The notes: a model not told the origin generated them from the sequence alone. A stretch of DNA of 64,000 nt from Mesorhizobium sp. (GCF_017306545.1 NZ_JAFKID010000020.1:1-64000), one strand, 5' to 3'. Counted from the first letter of the stretch, positions 1 to 10,289 are shown. Numbers and translations: made by a program.

Positions 1-266
1 CGCAGCTCACGATGCCGGCATTTGCGCCGACACCGGCCGATGGCTTGCAGCGCTCGTCCAGCGCGCGGGGGCCGTATTACCCCCAGGGGAACCCTTGGAC
101 GGAACCTCCCCGGGCGGTTGCTTACGTTGAACAACCGCCGGAGGCGCCGGCTCCCCACCACGCAATCACCGTCATGACCGGTGTTCCCGCGCGGGAAGCT
201 GGGCCAAGTATGCGGCGGGTGCGAGGGACGGGTATAAGTTTCGAAGAAAATCTTTCCGCGCCGCGC
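1..266. other. Left-edge stretch without a recognised gene
   Basis: I see no convincing coding region here. The only open frame crossing it, on the plus strand, continues antisense through the 3' end of the GMC oxidoreductase gene and has a low-complexity translation, so I treat it as a shadow. No strong terminator is visible after the stop at 267-269. Confidence 0.5.
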
Positions 267-1856
267 CTAGCTCCCGAGGATGAAATCCGCGCAGCGGTCG
301 CCGATCATGATGGCGGGGGCGTTGGTGTTGCCGCTGGTGAGACGCGGCATGATCGAGGCGTCGCAGACGCGCAGGCCGGGCACGCCGCGCACCCGAAGCT
401 CGGGGTCGACCACGGCGTCGCGGTCGGTGCCCATGCGGCAGGTGCCGCTCGGGTGATAGACGGTCTTGGCGTGGCGCAGGATGTGATCGACGATCGCCTC
501 GTCGGGCAGGGCGTCGTCGGCGCCCGGCGCCAGTTCCTCCTTCACCACCGCCTGCAACGCCGGCTGGCGCAGAATTTTTCGCGCCACCTTCATGCCGGCA
601 AGCAGGGTGGCGATGTCGCCCGGATGCGACAGGAAGCCGGTGGTGAAGCGGATCGGATCGCGAGCGTCGGGTGAGCGCAGCCGCACCGTGCCGCGCGATT
701 TCGGCCGGAGCACACAGGGATTGAGTTCCATGCCGTGACGGCCGACCGTGCCGTGTTCGGCACTTTCGATCATCACCGGCAGGACGTGGAACTGGACGTC
801 GGGCCGGCCGTCGCCATCGGTGTCGAAGAAGCCGCCGCTCTCGACCACGGTGGAGGCGAGAAGCCCCGTAGCGAATAGCGTGTATTCCAGCCCATGCCGC
901 AGCGCCCGCCAGCCGCGATCCTGGCCGAGCAGGGAGGAGGGCTCGCGGGTCAGCGCGTAGACGGGCGCCGCGACATGGTCCTGATAGTCGGCGCCGACGG
1001 CCGGCATATCGCGCACCACCGGGATGCCGAGTTCGGCAAGGTGCGTGGCGGGACCGAGGCCGGACAGCATCATGATCTTCGGCGTGGCCAGCGCGCCGGC
1101 GGCGAGGATCACCTCCGCGTCGGCGCAGGCGGTGTGGGCGGCGCCGTCGGCGGTGACGTAGGAAAGGCCGCGCGCGGCACCGTTCTCCAGAACGACGGCG
1201 CCGACCAGCGCGTCGGTGACGATACGCAGATTGGCGTTGCCGGCGAGCGGTCGCAGGAACACTTTCGCCGCCGACTGGCGCGCGCCGTTCGCCGTCGTCG
1301 TCTGGTAAAAGCCGACGCCTTCCTGCCGCTCGCCGTTGAAGTCGTCGTTGTAGCGATAACCGGCCTGCTGCGCCGCCTTCACATAGGCGAGCGACAACGG
1401 GTGCCGATGACGCGCGTCGGAGACGGGCAGGGGACCCGCGGTGCCGTGCAGCGGCTCGGCCAGCCGCTCGTTGCGCTCCAGCCGGCGGAACACCGGCAGC
1501 ACGTCCGCCCAGCCCCAGCCGGGACAGCCGAGATCGCGCCAGCCATCGTAGTCCTCGGGCTGGCCGCGCATATAGACCATGGCGTTGATGGAGGAGCCGC
1601 CGCCCAGCGTGCGGCCTTGCGGGATCGGCACGCGGCGGCCGCCGAGGCCGGCTTCCGGTTCGGATTCGTAGATCCAGCTCCGCGCCGTGCCGATCACCTT
1701 GGCGAAGGTCGCCGGCATGTCGATGAAGCGGGTGTCGTCTGCGGGGCCGGCCTCGACCAGCAGCACGCGCTTGCCGGCATTGACCAGCCGACTGGCCAAC
1801 GCGCAGCCGGAAGAGCCGGCGCCGGCGATGACGTAGTCGAAGCGCCCTTCCTCCAT
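267..1856 (-). CDS. GMC-family FAD-dependent oxidoreductase (choline/alcohol dehydrogenase-like)
   Basis: A 529-residue flavoprotein that probably oxidises an alcohol or amino-alcohol to the aldehyde. The Rossmann FAD-binding motif GAGSSG is at residues 12-17 with the ribose-binding Glu at about 35. The GMC signature GGGSSINAMVYMRG is at about 85-98. The C-terminal active-site segment HPSGTCRMG begins at His468, followed by SGNTNAPA. Length fits the choline dehydrogenase/BetA group. The start codon lies 4 nt downstream of the aldehyde dehydrogenase stop, so the pair is an operon converting alcohol to aldehyde to acid. The substrate cannot be read from sequence: choline-like amino-alcohols or glycols are both plausible. 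Confidence 0.92.
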   Translation of the reverse strand: MEEGRFDYVIAGAGSSGCALASRLVNAGKRVLLVEAGPADDTRFIDMPATFAKVIGTARSWIYESEPEAGLGGRRVPIPQGRTLGGGSSINAMVYMRGQPEDYDGWRDLGCPGWGWADVLPVFRRLERNERLAEPLHGTAGPLPVSDARHRHPLSLAYVKAAQQAGYRYNDDFNGERQEGVGFYQTTTANGARQSAAKVFLRPLAGNANLRIVTDALVGAVVLENGAARGLSYVTADGAAHTACADAEVILAAGALATPKIMMLSGLGPATHLAELGIPVVRDMPAVGADYQDHVAAPVYALTREPSSLLGQDRGWRALRHGLEYTLFATGLLASTVVESGGFFDTDGDGRPDVQFHVLPVMIESAEHGTVGRHGMELNPCVLRPKSRGTVRLRSPDARDPIRFTTGFLSHPGDIATLLAGMKVARKILRQPALQAVVKEELAPGADDALPDEAIVDHILRHAKTVYHPSGTCRMGTDRDAVVDPELRVRGVPGLRVCDASIMPRLTSGNTNAPAIMIGDRCADFILGS

Positions 1857-1860
1857 CGGC

Positions 1861-3360
1861 TCAGGCGTAGCGCATGATGGCGGTCTTGACCTCGAGGTAG
1901 CTGTCGAGCGCCGCCTTGCCGTGCTCGCGGCCGATGCCGGACTGCTTGAAGCCGCCGAAGGGGGCGGTCGGGTCCAGCGTGTTGTGCGAGTTGACCCAGA
2001 CCGTGCCGGCCTTCAGGCCATGGACGGCGGTCATCGCCTTGCCGAGGTCGCGCGTCCACACGGAGGCGGAGAGGCCGTATCGCGTGTCGTTGGCGAGCCG
2101 GATCGCCTCGTCGAGGTCGGCCACCGGCATCGCCGCGACGACCGGGCCGAACACCTCCTCGCGCACGATCTCGGAATCGAGCTTGACGTTGTGCAGGATG
2201 GTGGGGGCGATGTAGTGGCCCTTTTCGGGCACGGCGCGGTCGCCGCTGACGCGCTCGCCGCCGGCTTGCAGCGCGCGGTCGAGATAGCCCAGCACGCTCT
2301 GCCGGTGCCTGGCCGAGACGACGGGGTTGATCTGGGCCGTCTCGTCGCGGCCGGCGCCGAGTGTCATGGAGTCGGCGATTTCGGCAAGGCGCGAAAGCGT
2401 GCGGTCGTAGATGGACTTCTCGATCAGGATGCGCGAGGCCGAGGTGCAGACTTGGCCCTGGTTGAAGAACATGCCGAGCCCCGCGACCAGCGGCTCGATG
2501 CCGTCCTCCATGTCGGCGAGCAGGATCATCGGCGACTTCGAGCCGAGCTCCAGCGTGAAGCGGGCGACGCGTTCGACCGCCGCATGACCGACGCGCTTGC
2601 CGACCACCGTAGAGCCGGTGAAGGTCAGCTTGTCGATGCCGGGATGATTGATGAGCGCCTCGCCGGTGACGGCGCCGGAACCGGTGACGATGTTCACGAC
2701 GCCCGGTGGAAAGCCGACCTGTTCGACCAGTTCGGCAAGGCGCAAGAGGCCGAGCGGCGTTTCCTGCGGCGGCTTGAGTACGATGGTGCAGCCGGCGGCG
2801 AGCGCCGGCGCGATCTTCCACACGCCGATCATCAGCGGGAAGTTCCACGGCACGATGGCGCCGACGACGCCGACCGGCTCCATGACGGTCATGGCGTGGT
2901 GCTTGGCGCCGGGCGGCACCGGGATCGCCACGTCCATCGTCGCGCCCTCGATCTTGGTCGCCCAGCCGGCATAGTAGCGCAACCAGTTGGCCGAGCCGCC
3001 CGCCGACAGCATCTTGGCGACGCCGATCGACTTGCCGTTCTCGATGCTCTCGATCTCGCCGAGCAGGTCGATGTCGGCCTCGACGGCGTCGGCGAGCTTG
3101 AGCATCAGCCGCTCGCGCTCGACGCCGTGCATCTGGCCCCACGGCCCTTCGAGCGCGGCGCGCGCGGCCTTCACCGCCTGGTCGACGACCGCCGCGCCGC
3201 TTTCGGGAACCTGCGCGACGATCTCGCCGGTGGCGGAATCGTCCACCGGCAGGCTGTCGCCGCCACCATCGATGAAGCGGCCGCCGACGAAGGGCCGGTG
3301 CGGGCGTGCCAGGAAGGCGGCGGCGGCGCTGCTGATGGGCGGCGCAATTCTCTCGTTCAT
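1861..3360 (-). CDS. NAD(P)-dependent aldehyde dehydrogenase
   Basis: A 499-residue ALDH-superfamily enzyme oxidising an aldehyde to the acid, probably the product of the adjacent GMC dehydrogenase. Visible catalytic residues are Asn173 (PWNF), Glu271 (TLELGSKSP) and the nucleophile Cys305 (NQGQVCTSASR). I chose the ATG at 3360 because an AGGAGG ribosome site lies just upstream; an in-frame ATG 15 nt earlier lies before that site. It is the first gene of a minus-strand pair, transcribed away from the SDR-transporter operon. Confidence 0.93.
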   Translation of the reverse strand: MNERIAPPISSAAAAFLARPHRPFVGGRFIDGGGDSLPVDDSATGEIVAQVPESGAAVVDQAVKAARAALEGPWGQMHGVERERLMLKLADAVEADIDLLGEIESIENGKSIGVAKMLSAGGSANWLRYYAGWATKIEGATMDVAIPVPPGAKHHAMTVMEPVGVVGAIVPWNFPLMIGVWKIAPALAAGCTIVLKPPQETPLGLLRLAELVEQVGFPPGVVNIVTGSGAVTGEALINHPGIDKLTFTGSTVVGKRVGHAAVERVARFTLELGSKSPMILLADMEDGIEPLVAGLGMFFNQGQVCTSASRILIEKSIYDRTLSRLAEIADSMTLGAGRDETAQINPVVSARHRQSVLGYLDRALQAGGERVSGDRAVPEKGHYIAPTILHNVKLDSEIVREEVFGPVVAAMPVADLDEAIRLANDTRYGLSASVWTRDLGKAMTAVHGLKAGTVWVNSHNTLDPTAPFGGFKQSGIGREHGKAALDSYLEVKTAIMRYA

Positions 3361-3548
3361 GGAAACCTCCTGCACGGCTGGCTGTCGTTTTCGTCAAGCG
3401 ATAGGAGCGCGCTCCCGCCGGTTCAACCGTGCGCGGGTGCGAGTGCGCGTTCAGTCAAAACAAAGTTCCCCTTCGGACAAGACGACGGCACCGCGCCGGG
3501 CCACATTTCCGCGACTGCGCATCGGCGGACCGGCATCAAGGGGGAGCG

Positions 3549-4337
3549 ATGAGATTTTCCGGCAAGACGGCATTCATCACCGGCGGCGGCACCGGCATCG
3601 GCGCCGCGGCGGCGCGCCGCATGGCCGCCGAGGGCGCGCGTGTCGTGCTGATGGGACGGCGGCGGCAGCCGCTGGAAGCCGTGGCGAAGGAGACGGGCGG
3701 GCTCATCGTGGAAGGCGACGCGGCCGATGCGACGTCCGTGCGGGGCGCGCTGAAGATCGTCCATGACACCTACGGGCCGGTGGACATCCTGCTCGCCAAT
3801 GCCGGCGGCCACGGCGTCGGGCCGACCATTTCGATGAGCGACGAAACCTGGGCGCTGGCCACGCGGCTCAACCTCGACACCGCCTTCGTCACCGCGCGCG
3901 AGTGCCTGCCGGACCTGATCCAGCGCAAGGGCTCGATCGTCATCGTCGCCTCGATTGCCGGCCTGTTCGCCGGCCCGCAGGCGGCGGGCTACGTGACGAT
4001 GAAACATGCCTGCATCGGCCTCGGCAAATCGCTGGCGCGCGACTACGGGCGCCAGGGCGTGCGCACCAACATCGTCTGTCCGGGCTGGGTTTCGACCGCC
4101 ATGGCCGACGAGCAGATGGGCGTGGTTGTCGCCAAGCATGGCCTGTCGTCCGTGGACGAGGCCTATCGGCTCGTCACCAAGGACGTGCCGCTCGGCCGGC
4201 CGGCGACGCCGGAAGAGGTGTCCAACGTCATCTGCTTCGTCGCTTCCGACGAGGCGGTGATGATGAACGGCTCGATTCTCACCGTCGACGGCGGCGCTTC
4301 CGTCGTCGATTTGCCGACCCTAGCCTTTGTCGATTGA
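3549..4337 (+). CDS. SDR-family oxidoreductase
   Basis: A 262-residue classical short-chain dehydrogenase/reductase. The cofactor motif TGGGTGIG is at residues 11-18, NAG at 84-86, with Ser135 and the catalytic pair Tyr148-x3-Lys152 (YVTMK). The C-terminus has the usual D-G-G-A segment. The start is the ATG after GGGGGAGCG; longer upstream in-frame starts add a low-complexity tail. First gene of a plus-strand operon with the MoaF-like, NTF2-like and LIV importer genes, divergent from the GMC/ALDH pair. It likely oxidises a secondary alcohol of the imported compound; substrate unknown. Confidence 0.9.
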   Translation: MRFSGKTAFITGGGTGIGAAAARRMAAEGARVVLMGRRRQPLEAVAKETGGLIVEGDAADATSVRGALKIVHDTYGPVDILLANAGGHGVGPTISMSDETWALATRLNLDTAFVTARECLPDLIQRKGSIVIVASIAGLFAGPQAAGYVTMKHACIGLGKSLARDYGRQGVRTNIVCPGWVSTAMADEQMGVVVAKHGLSSVDEAYRLVTKDVPLGRPATPEEVSNVICFVASDEAVMMNGSILTVDGGASVVDLPTLAFVD

Positions 4338-4357
4338 AATCAGTTGAGGAGTTTCCG

Positions 4358-5149
4358 ATGAACGACCAGAGCAGGCCGAAGGACTGGAAGCACTTCGATG
4401 ACTTCGCCGCCGGCATCGCCACCAACAGGCTGCCGGCGACCGCCGCGCTCGTCGGGCGCACTTTCAAGATCGCGCTGAAGACCGGCCGCACCATCGATCT
4501 CGCCTTCACCGCCGCCAACACCGTGGCCTGGAGCGAGGGCGCCGACGCCGGTGCCGACTGGTACGAGGCGCTGGAAGTGGCGCCCGACACCTTCTTCATC
4601 AACATGACCTTCGCCGCGCACCCGACCGTGGACGAGGCCTTCGTCGTCAACACCCGCACCGGCCGCGTCATGTCGGTGCGCGAGCGGGTGCGCGAAGCCG
4701 CCGAAGAGCCGGGCGAGCCGCGCGTCGCGCAGGTCTGGTCGGCCGGCGTGCTGGGCGACGCGCCGCCGGCCGGCGGCATCGAGCCGGGGCCGACGCGCGA
4801 CCTGATCGGCCTCACCGCGCACTACCGCTACAGCCCGAACCACCTCTACGAGCACATCTACCTGTCGTCGCAGCGCTACGCCTGGCAGAACCTGATCGGC
4901 GTGCAGCGCGGCCACGGCGACGTCGATCTCGCCACGACCTGGAAGTTCGACGAAGGCCAGTATGTGTTCGGCTTCCGCGAGTTCATCATCCCGGTCGCCT
5001 CGCTGTTCTTCTACAACTGGCAGACGATGCGCTCGACCGGGAAGTTCCTCGGCGTCGTCAGCAGCGGCGCCATAGAGAACAAGCCGGCCGGCGCCTTCAT
5101 CGAGAAGAAATCCACCACGACCTATGACAAGGAGGCCGTGCCGGTCTGA
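4358..5149 (+). CDS. MoaF-like protein
   Basis: A 263-residue soluble protein resembling the two-domain MoaF family, named for a monoamine-regulated gene and annotated by some databases as a molybdenum-cofactor protein. The recognisable features are an N-terminal half with K-T-G-R-T-I-D-L and a conserved aromatic-rich region (YRYSPNHLYEHIYLSSQRYAWQNLIG), then a C-terminal lipocalin-like half. There is no signal peptide. It starts after a TTGAGGAG ribosome site, 20 nt behind the SDR gene. The presence of a MoaF-type gene beside a GMC/ALDH pair hints at amine or amino-alcohol catabolism. The biochemical role is not established, and the family call is from memory of motifs. Confidence 0.65.
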   Translation: MNDQSRPKDWKHFDDFAAGIATNRLPATAALVGRTFKIALKTGRTIDLAFTAANTVAWSEGADAGADWYEALEVAPDTFFINMTFAAHPTVDEAFVVNTRTGRVMSVRERVREAAEEPGEPRVAQVWSAGVLGDAPPAGGIEPGPTRDLIGLTAHYRYSPNHLYEHIYLSSQRYAWQNLIGVQRGHGDVDLATTWKFDEGQYVFGFREFIIPVASLFFYNWQTMRSTGKFLGVVSSGAIENKPAGAFIEKKSTTTYDKEAVPV

Positions 5150-5169
5150 CCGGTGCAGGCGCGACGCCC

Positions 5170-5559
5170 ATGAGCAAGAACTACGAAGCGATCAAGGCGC
5201 ACTACGCCGGCTCCGACACCAAGGACCTGGACGCGATGATGGCGCCGCTGACGGCGACGACGGCATGGACCGAGATGGCGGGCTTTCCGTGCGCGGGCAC
5301 TTATGTCGGCGTTCCGGCGATCATCGAGGGCGTGTTCAAGCGCCTCGGCGAAGAGTGGGACGGTTACAATTTCAAACTGGAGCGACTGGTCGACGGCGAC
5401 GGCACGATCGTCGGCATCGGCACCTATTCGGGAACCTACCGCAAGACCGGAAAGGTCATGACGGCGCGCGTCGTCCATGTCTGGGACATGAAGGACAGCA
5501 AGGTCCTGCGCTTCGAGCAGTTCACCGACACCAAACTGGTCGCGGCAGCCATGAACTGA
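5170..5559 (+). CDS. NTF2/SnoaL-like small domain protein
   Basis: A 129-residue single-domain protein with the feel of the SnoaL-like cystatin/NTF2 fold. It has an N-terminal helix (SKNYEAIKAHYAGSDTKDLDAMMAPL), a central G-x-Y-V-G-x-P segment and a C-terminal strand ending in an F-x-D-T-K-L motif. Such proteins serve as small isomerases, dehydratases or ligand-binding partners, and none of their catalytic residues is diagnostic here. It lies 20 nt after the MoaF-like gene and 63 nt before the binding-protein gene, so it is probably co-transcribed and involved in metabolism of the imported substrate. Confidence 0.75.
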   Translation: MSKNYEAIKAHYAGSDTKDLDAMMAPLTATTAWTEMAGFPCAGTYVGVPAIIEGVFKRLGEEWDGYNFKLERLVDGDGTIVGIGTYSGTYRKTGKVMTARVVHVWDMKDSKVLRFEQFTDTKLVAAAMN

Positions 5560-5622
5560 GGCGGCCGTCGGCGGCATGGCAGCGGGGCGGCCGTGCCGGC
5601 ATCATCACAACGGGAGGAACTT

Positions 5623-6825
5623 ATGCGGAATGCGCTGAAGGGAATTCTGGCCGGACTGGCCTTGTCGAGCGCGCTTGCGCTCGCCAATGCGGGCGTGGCC
5701 AACGCCGGCGAAGGCGAAATCGTCGTCGGCGCGCCGATCTCGCTGACGGGACCGCTGGCGGGCGACGGCAAGGAACAGGAATGGGCCTACCAGCAGGCCG
5801 TCGCCGACATCAACAAGACCGGCGGCATCGAGATCGGCGGCAAGAAACTGCCGGTCAGGCTGGTCGTCGCCGACGACGAAAGCTCGGAGGCCAAGGTCGC
5901 CTCGGCGCTGGAAAATCTCATCAAGGTGCAGAAGGTCGACGTTCTTTTGTCGACGCATTCGGGGCCGATGAACATCGCCGGCGCGATCGTGGCGGAAAAG
6001 TACAAGAAATTCTACATGATCACGACGGCCTTTCCGTTCGAATGGCAGCCGCTGAAGCTGAAATATTCGGCGCTGTTCTTCTTCCATCCGGGGCCGGGCT
6101 CGGAAGTGCCGTTCGAGATCTGGCAGAAGCTGCCGCCCGAGCAGCGGCCGAAGCACCCGGCGCTGGTGACGGAAGATTCGCCTGACGGCAAGGGTTTCGG
6201 CGCCGGCTTCGAGGCGGCCGCGAAGAAATACGGCTATGAATTCGCCGTCAACGATCCGTGGGCCATCGGCGCGACGGACGACTCGGCGCTGATCACCAAG
6301 TTGCAGGCGGCGAACGTCGACGCCATGCTGGTCTTCGGCTCGCCCGCCGACACCATCACGCTGATCCGGCAGATGAAGGAACTGGGCTTCTCCGTGCCCT
6401 ATTTCCACGGCTGGAAAGGCACCTGGACGGGCGAGTTCCACGACACGCTGGGGGCCGATTCCGATTACGTCCTGACGGACGGCTTCTGGTCGGAAAGCTT
6501 CCCCTACAAGGGCGCCAAGGAACTCGGCGAGCGTTACGACAAGGAGTTCAAGAAAGATTCCGTCACCGTCGGCGCCTTCTATGCCAACGCGCAGGTGCTG
6601 TTCCAGGCCGTCCAGCGCGCCGGCTCGACCGACGCCGACAAGATCCACGACGCGATCTTCAACCAGGAATACAAGGACACCGTCGTCGGCGACCTGAAGT
6701 TCGACGAGACGGGCTTCGCCCTCATTCCCTCGGTGGCGACGCAATGGTGGCACGGCCGCCACCAGCTCATCTATCCGAACGGCGACTGGACCTACAAGCC
6801 GGCACCGGCCTGGGACAAGCGCTGA
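5623..6825 (+). CDS. LIV-type ABC transporter periplasmic substrate-binding protein
   Basis: A 400-residue periplasmic binding protein of the branched-chain amino acid receptor type (Peripla_BP_6). Residues 1-28 form a Sec signal peptide ending ANA-GEGE. The mature start is IVVGAPISLTGPLAGDGKEQEWAYQQAVADIN, typical of this family. The ATG at 5623 follows GGGAGGAAC; an earlier in-frame codon adds residues before the signal. It supplies the LivGFHM genes downstream. The gene is followed by a 10-bp hairpin before livG. The ligand is unknown; the neighbouring alcohol/aldehyde dehydrogenases suggest it is not simply leucine. Confidence 0.92.
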   Translation: MRNALKGILAGLALSSALALANAGVANAGEGEIVVGAPISLTGPLAGDGKEQEWAYQQAVADINKTGGIEIGGKKLPVRLVVADDESSEAKVASALENLIKVQKVDVLLSTHSGPMNIAGAIVAEKYKKFYMITTAFPFEWQPLKLKYSALFFFHPGPGSEVPFEIWQKLPPEQRPKHPALVTEDSPDGKGFGAGFEAAAKKYGYEFAVNDPWAIGATDDSALITKLQAANVDAMLVFGSPADTITLIRQMKELGFSVPYFHGWKGTWTGEFHDTLGADSDYVLTDGFWSESFPYKGAKELGERYDKEFKKDSVTVGAFYANAQVLFQAVQRAGSTDADKIHDAIFNQEYKDTVVGDLKFDETGFALIPSVATQWWHGRHQLIYPNGDWTYKPAPAWDKR

Positions 6826-6841
6826 ACGGAGGACGGGGGGC

Positions 6842-6870
6842 GGCGTCTCTCTTGCGAGGGGAGAGGCGCC
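6842..6870 (+). terminator. Hairpin after binding-protein gene (possible attenuator)
   Basis: A 10-bp stem (GGCGTCTCTC with GAGAGGCGCC, one U-G pair) encloses a 9-nt loop 17 nt after the binding-protein stop and 73 nt before livG. Only a short U run follows (GTTTCC), so it probably stabilises the upstream mRNA or causes partial termination. Confidence 0.5.
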
Positions 6871-6943
6871 GTTTCCGCAACAGGTTCTCGACAGCCGGGC
6901 GGACGGCACGCGCGGACGGCGAGTTTCGGGGCAGGAAGCGACG

Positions 6944-7661
6944 ATGCAGCAGAGCGAGACGATCCTCAGTCTCGAATCCATCCAGATGCGTTTCGGCGGC
7001 CTCGTCGTGCTCGACGGCATCGACCTTTCCGTGGCGCGGGCCGAACTGGTCGGCCTGATCGGCCCGAACGGCGCCGGCAAGTCGACGCTGTTCAACGTGA
7101 TGACGGCGATCTATGCGCCGACGCGCGGCAAGGTCCGTTTTCTGGGCAAGGACGTCACCGGCGTCGCTCCGCACAAGATTTGCCGGCTGGGGATCGCCCG
7201 TACCTTCCAGTTGGTGCGCACGTTCCTGACCATGACGGCGCGCGAGAACGTCATGGTCGGCGCCGTCTACGGGGGCGGTGGCCGGACGCAGAACGCCGCG
7301 CAGGCGGCCGACGAGGCGCTGGACCTCGTCGGGCTTTCGGCCAAGCGCGCCATGCTCACCCGTCATATGACACTGTCGGACCGGCGGCTGCTGGAGATCG
7401 CGCGCGCGGTGGCGTCGAGCCCGGCGCTGCTTCTGCTCGACGAGCCGATGGCGGGGCTGAATCCCACAGAAATCCGGCAGATGGTCGATGTCATCCGCCG
7501 CACCAGGCAGGAACGCGGCATCGCCATCCTGTGGGTCGAGCACAAGGTCGACGCCATCATGAAGGTCTGCGACCGGGTCGTCGTGCTCGACCACGGCGTC
7601 AAGATCGCCGACGGGCCGCCGGCCGAGATCGTCGCCAACCGCAAAGTCATCGAGGCCTATC

Positions 7662-7681
<20 letters not shown>
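6944..7681 (+). CDS. LIV-type ABC transporter ATP-binding protein (LivG-like)
   Basis: A 245-residue cytoplasmic ATPase of the LivG type. Walker A GPNGAGKS is at residues 40-47 and Walker B LLLLDEP precedes MAGLNPTEI. The ABC signature region reads MTLSDRRLLEIARAV; the usual LivG form has a Gly-Gln/Leu-Gln insertion (such as PYGLQRRLEIAR), so two or three residues including the signature glycine seem to be missing. The C-terminus keeps the LivG-type EHKVDAIMKVCDRVVVLDHG. It overlaps the LivF-like gene by 20 nt. Partner of the LivF, LivH and LivM proteins encoded next. Confidence 0.92.
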
Positions 7682-8387
<706 letters not shown>

Positions 8388-8389
8388 CG

Positions 8390-9283
8390 ATGTTCGACCT
8401 GCCTCCGCCCGCGATCTTCCTGCAACTCTCACTCAACGGCGCGCTGGGCGGCGCCATGTACGGCGTCGCGGCGGTGGGCCTCAGCCTCATCTTCGGCACG
8501 ATGCGGCTGATCTTTCTGGCGCAAGGGGCGATGATCATCCTCGCCGCCTATTTCGTGCGCGCCCTGTTCCAGAGCTTCGGCATCGATCCGTTCCTGTCGC
8601 TGGTCATCGTCGTGCCGGTCGGGCTGGCCGCCGGCTGGCTCATCTACCAGGGCCTGTTTCGCAAGGCGGCGGCGGAGGAAGACCGCAACATCTCCCTGCT
8701 CATCGCCGTCGGCCTGATGTTCCTGGCGGAAAACCTGATGACGGTGGTGTGGGGCGGCAACACCGCCGGCGTCGTCACCAGCTATACGGCGAGCGGCATC
8801 CATATCCTCGGTATCCGCACCTCGTTCACCCGCACCATGGGTTTCCTCATCGCGCTCGCCGGCACCGGGCTGGTGATGTTGTTCCTGCGCAAGACCCTCG
8901 TCGGCAAGGCGGTGCGCGCCGCCTCCGAGGACATGACGGCGGCAAGCCTGATGGGCATCAGCCCGCACCGGGTCAACGCCATCGCCTTCGCCATCGGCAT
9001 CGCGCTCGCCGGCGCGGCGGGCGTCGCGGTCGCCACCACCTTCCCGTTCAATCCCTTCGCCGGCTTCATCTTCAGCCTGAAGGCGCTGGTGGCGCTTGCG
9101 CTGGGCGGCATCGGCAGCGTCGCCGGCGCGCTGGCCGGCGGCATCATCCTCGGCCTGATCGAAGCCTATGTGCAGTTCTTCGTCGGCGGCAGCTGGACGA
9201 ACGCCGTCGCGTACGGCGTCTTCCTCGCCGTTCTCATGTTCAAGCCCGAAGGCCTGTTCGGCCGGCCCTACAAGAAGGCATGA
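8390..9283 (+). CDS. LIV-type ABC transporter permease (LivH-like)
   Basis: A 297-residue inner-membrane permease of the BPD_transp_2 (LivH) family with about eight hydrophobic segments. The N-terminus LSLNGALGGAMYGVAAVGLSLIFGTMRLIFLAQGA is the typical LivH opening, and the C-terminal ALGGIGSVAGALAGGIILGLIEA contains the cytoplasmic coupling and glycine-rich elements. I prefer the ATG at 8390, 8 nt from a GGAG site, over the GTG at 8384 that overlaps the previous stop. Forms the translocation pore with the LivM-like protein. Confidence 0.92.
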   Translation: MFDLPPPAIFLQLSLNGALGGAMYGVAAVGLSLIFGTMRLIFLAQGAMIILAAYFVRALFQSFGIDPFLSLVIVVPVGLAAGWLIYQGLFRKAAAEEDRNISLLIAVGLMFLAENLMTVVWGGNTAGVVTSYTASGIHILGIRTSFTRTMGFLIALAGTGLVMLFLRKTLVGKAVRAASEDMTAASLMGISPHRVNAIAFAIGIALAGAAGVAVATTFPFNPFAGFIFSLKALVALALGGIGSVAGALAGGIILGLIEAYVQFFVGGSWTNAVAYGVFLAVLMFKPEGLFGRPYKKA

Positions 9284-9285
9284 CG

Positions 9286-10260
9286 ATGCGCTGGACGTAC
9301 TGGATGTGGGGCGTGTTGGCGGTCGCACTGGCGCTGCTGCCGCTGTGGCCGGGGGCGGTGGATTCCTATGCCTTCAGCTTCCTGTTCTTCGTCTTCGTCT
9401 ATGCGATCCTGGCGCAGGCGTGGAACCTGATCGCCGGCTTCGGCGGTCAGATCAGCCTCGGCAGCCACGCCTTCTTCGGCCTCGGCGCCTATGCGACGGC
9501 GATCCTGTGGAGCGGCAACTATCTGTGGGGTTCGCTCTACGACAGCCATCCGCGCATCTATTACTTCGACCCGGTGACGATGGCGCTTTCCGGTCTGGTG
9601 GCGGCAGTGGCGGCCGCGCTCGTCGGCCTGCCGCTGCTGTCGAAACTGCGCGGCGACTATTTCGCACTGGGCACGCTCGGCTTCGGCGAGATCGTCAAGG
9701 TGCTGTTCATCAACGGCGGCACTTTCACCGGCGGCGCTTTCGGCATCGTGGCGCCGGCCAGCACCTTCGAGACGCTGCTGCCGCACTACTGGACCGGGCT
9801 CGGCCTGACGGTCGCCGTCGCCGTCGGCATGAGGTTGCTGATGCGGTCGCGCTACGGGCTGGCGCTGATTGCCGTGCGCGACGACGAAATGGCGGCATCC
9901 GCCAACGGCATCGATACGCTCAAGGTGAAGATCGCCGCCTTCGCCGGCAGCGCCTTCATCAGCGGCGTCGCCGGCAGCCTGTTCACCTACTATCTCTTCC
10001 ATGTCGGGCCGGATTCGGTCTTCGACCTCAACTGGATGCTTCTGCCGCTGATGATGACTGTGGTGGGGGGCACCGGAACCGTGATGGGACCGATCGTCGG
10101 CGCGTTCATCATGTACGCCGTCTTCGACGCCGCGCGCATCCTCGTGCCGGACTATCACCCGGTCGTGTCCGGCGTGGCGATCATCCTGGCGATGCTGTTC
10201 CTGCCGAAAGGTCTGACAAGGCTGAGCTTCGGCCTGCCCGGCCTGATGCGACGGGGGTGA
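9286..10260 (+). CDS. LIV-type ABC transporter permease (LivM-like)
   Basis: A 324-residue permease of the LivM type with roughly nine membrane segments. Diagnostic segments are AQAWNLIAGFGGQISLGSHAFFGLGAYATAIL near the N-terminus, LRGDYFALGTLGFGEIVKVLF in the middle and VVGGTGTVMGPIVGAFIMY near the end. ATG 9286 has an AGAAGG site at suitable spacing; an alternative ATG at 9280 overlaps the LivH-like stop. Last gene of the first importer operon, facing the convergent AraC gene. Confidence 0.92.
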   Translation: MRWTYWMWGVLAVALALLPLWPGAVDSYAFSFLFFVFVYAILAQAWNLIAGFGGQISLGSHAFFGLGAYATAILWSGNYLWGSLYDSHPRIYYFDPVTMALSGLVAAVAAALVGLPLLSKLRGDYFALGTLGFGEIVKVLFINGGTFTGGAFGIVAPASTFETLLPHYWTGLGLTVAVAVGMRLLMRSRYGLALIAVRDDEMAASANGIDTLKVKIAAFAGSAFISGVAGSLFTYYLFHVGPDSVFDLNWMLLPLMMTVVGGTGTVMGPIVGAFIMYAVFDAARILVPDYHPVVSGVAIILAMLFLPKGLTRLSFGLPGLMRRG

Positions 10261-10270
10261 TGGATTTCCT

Positions 10271-10289
10271 CTCCCCGCGAACGGGGGAG
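10271..10289. terminator. Hairpin between convergent genes
   Basis: CTCCCCG and CGGGGGAG arms with a 4-nt loop lie between the ends of the LivM-like gene (plus) and the AraC gene (minus). The stem is flanked by TTCCT and AAGGAA, so it can fold on both strands as a bidirectional terminator. It resembles the core of the RIME-like palindrome at 48238-48263. Confidence 0.55.
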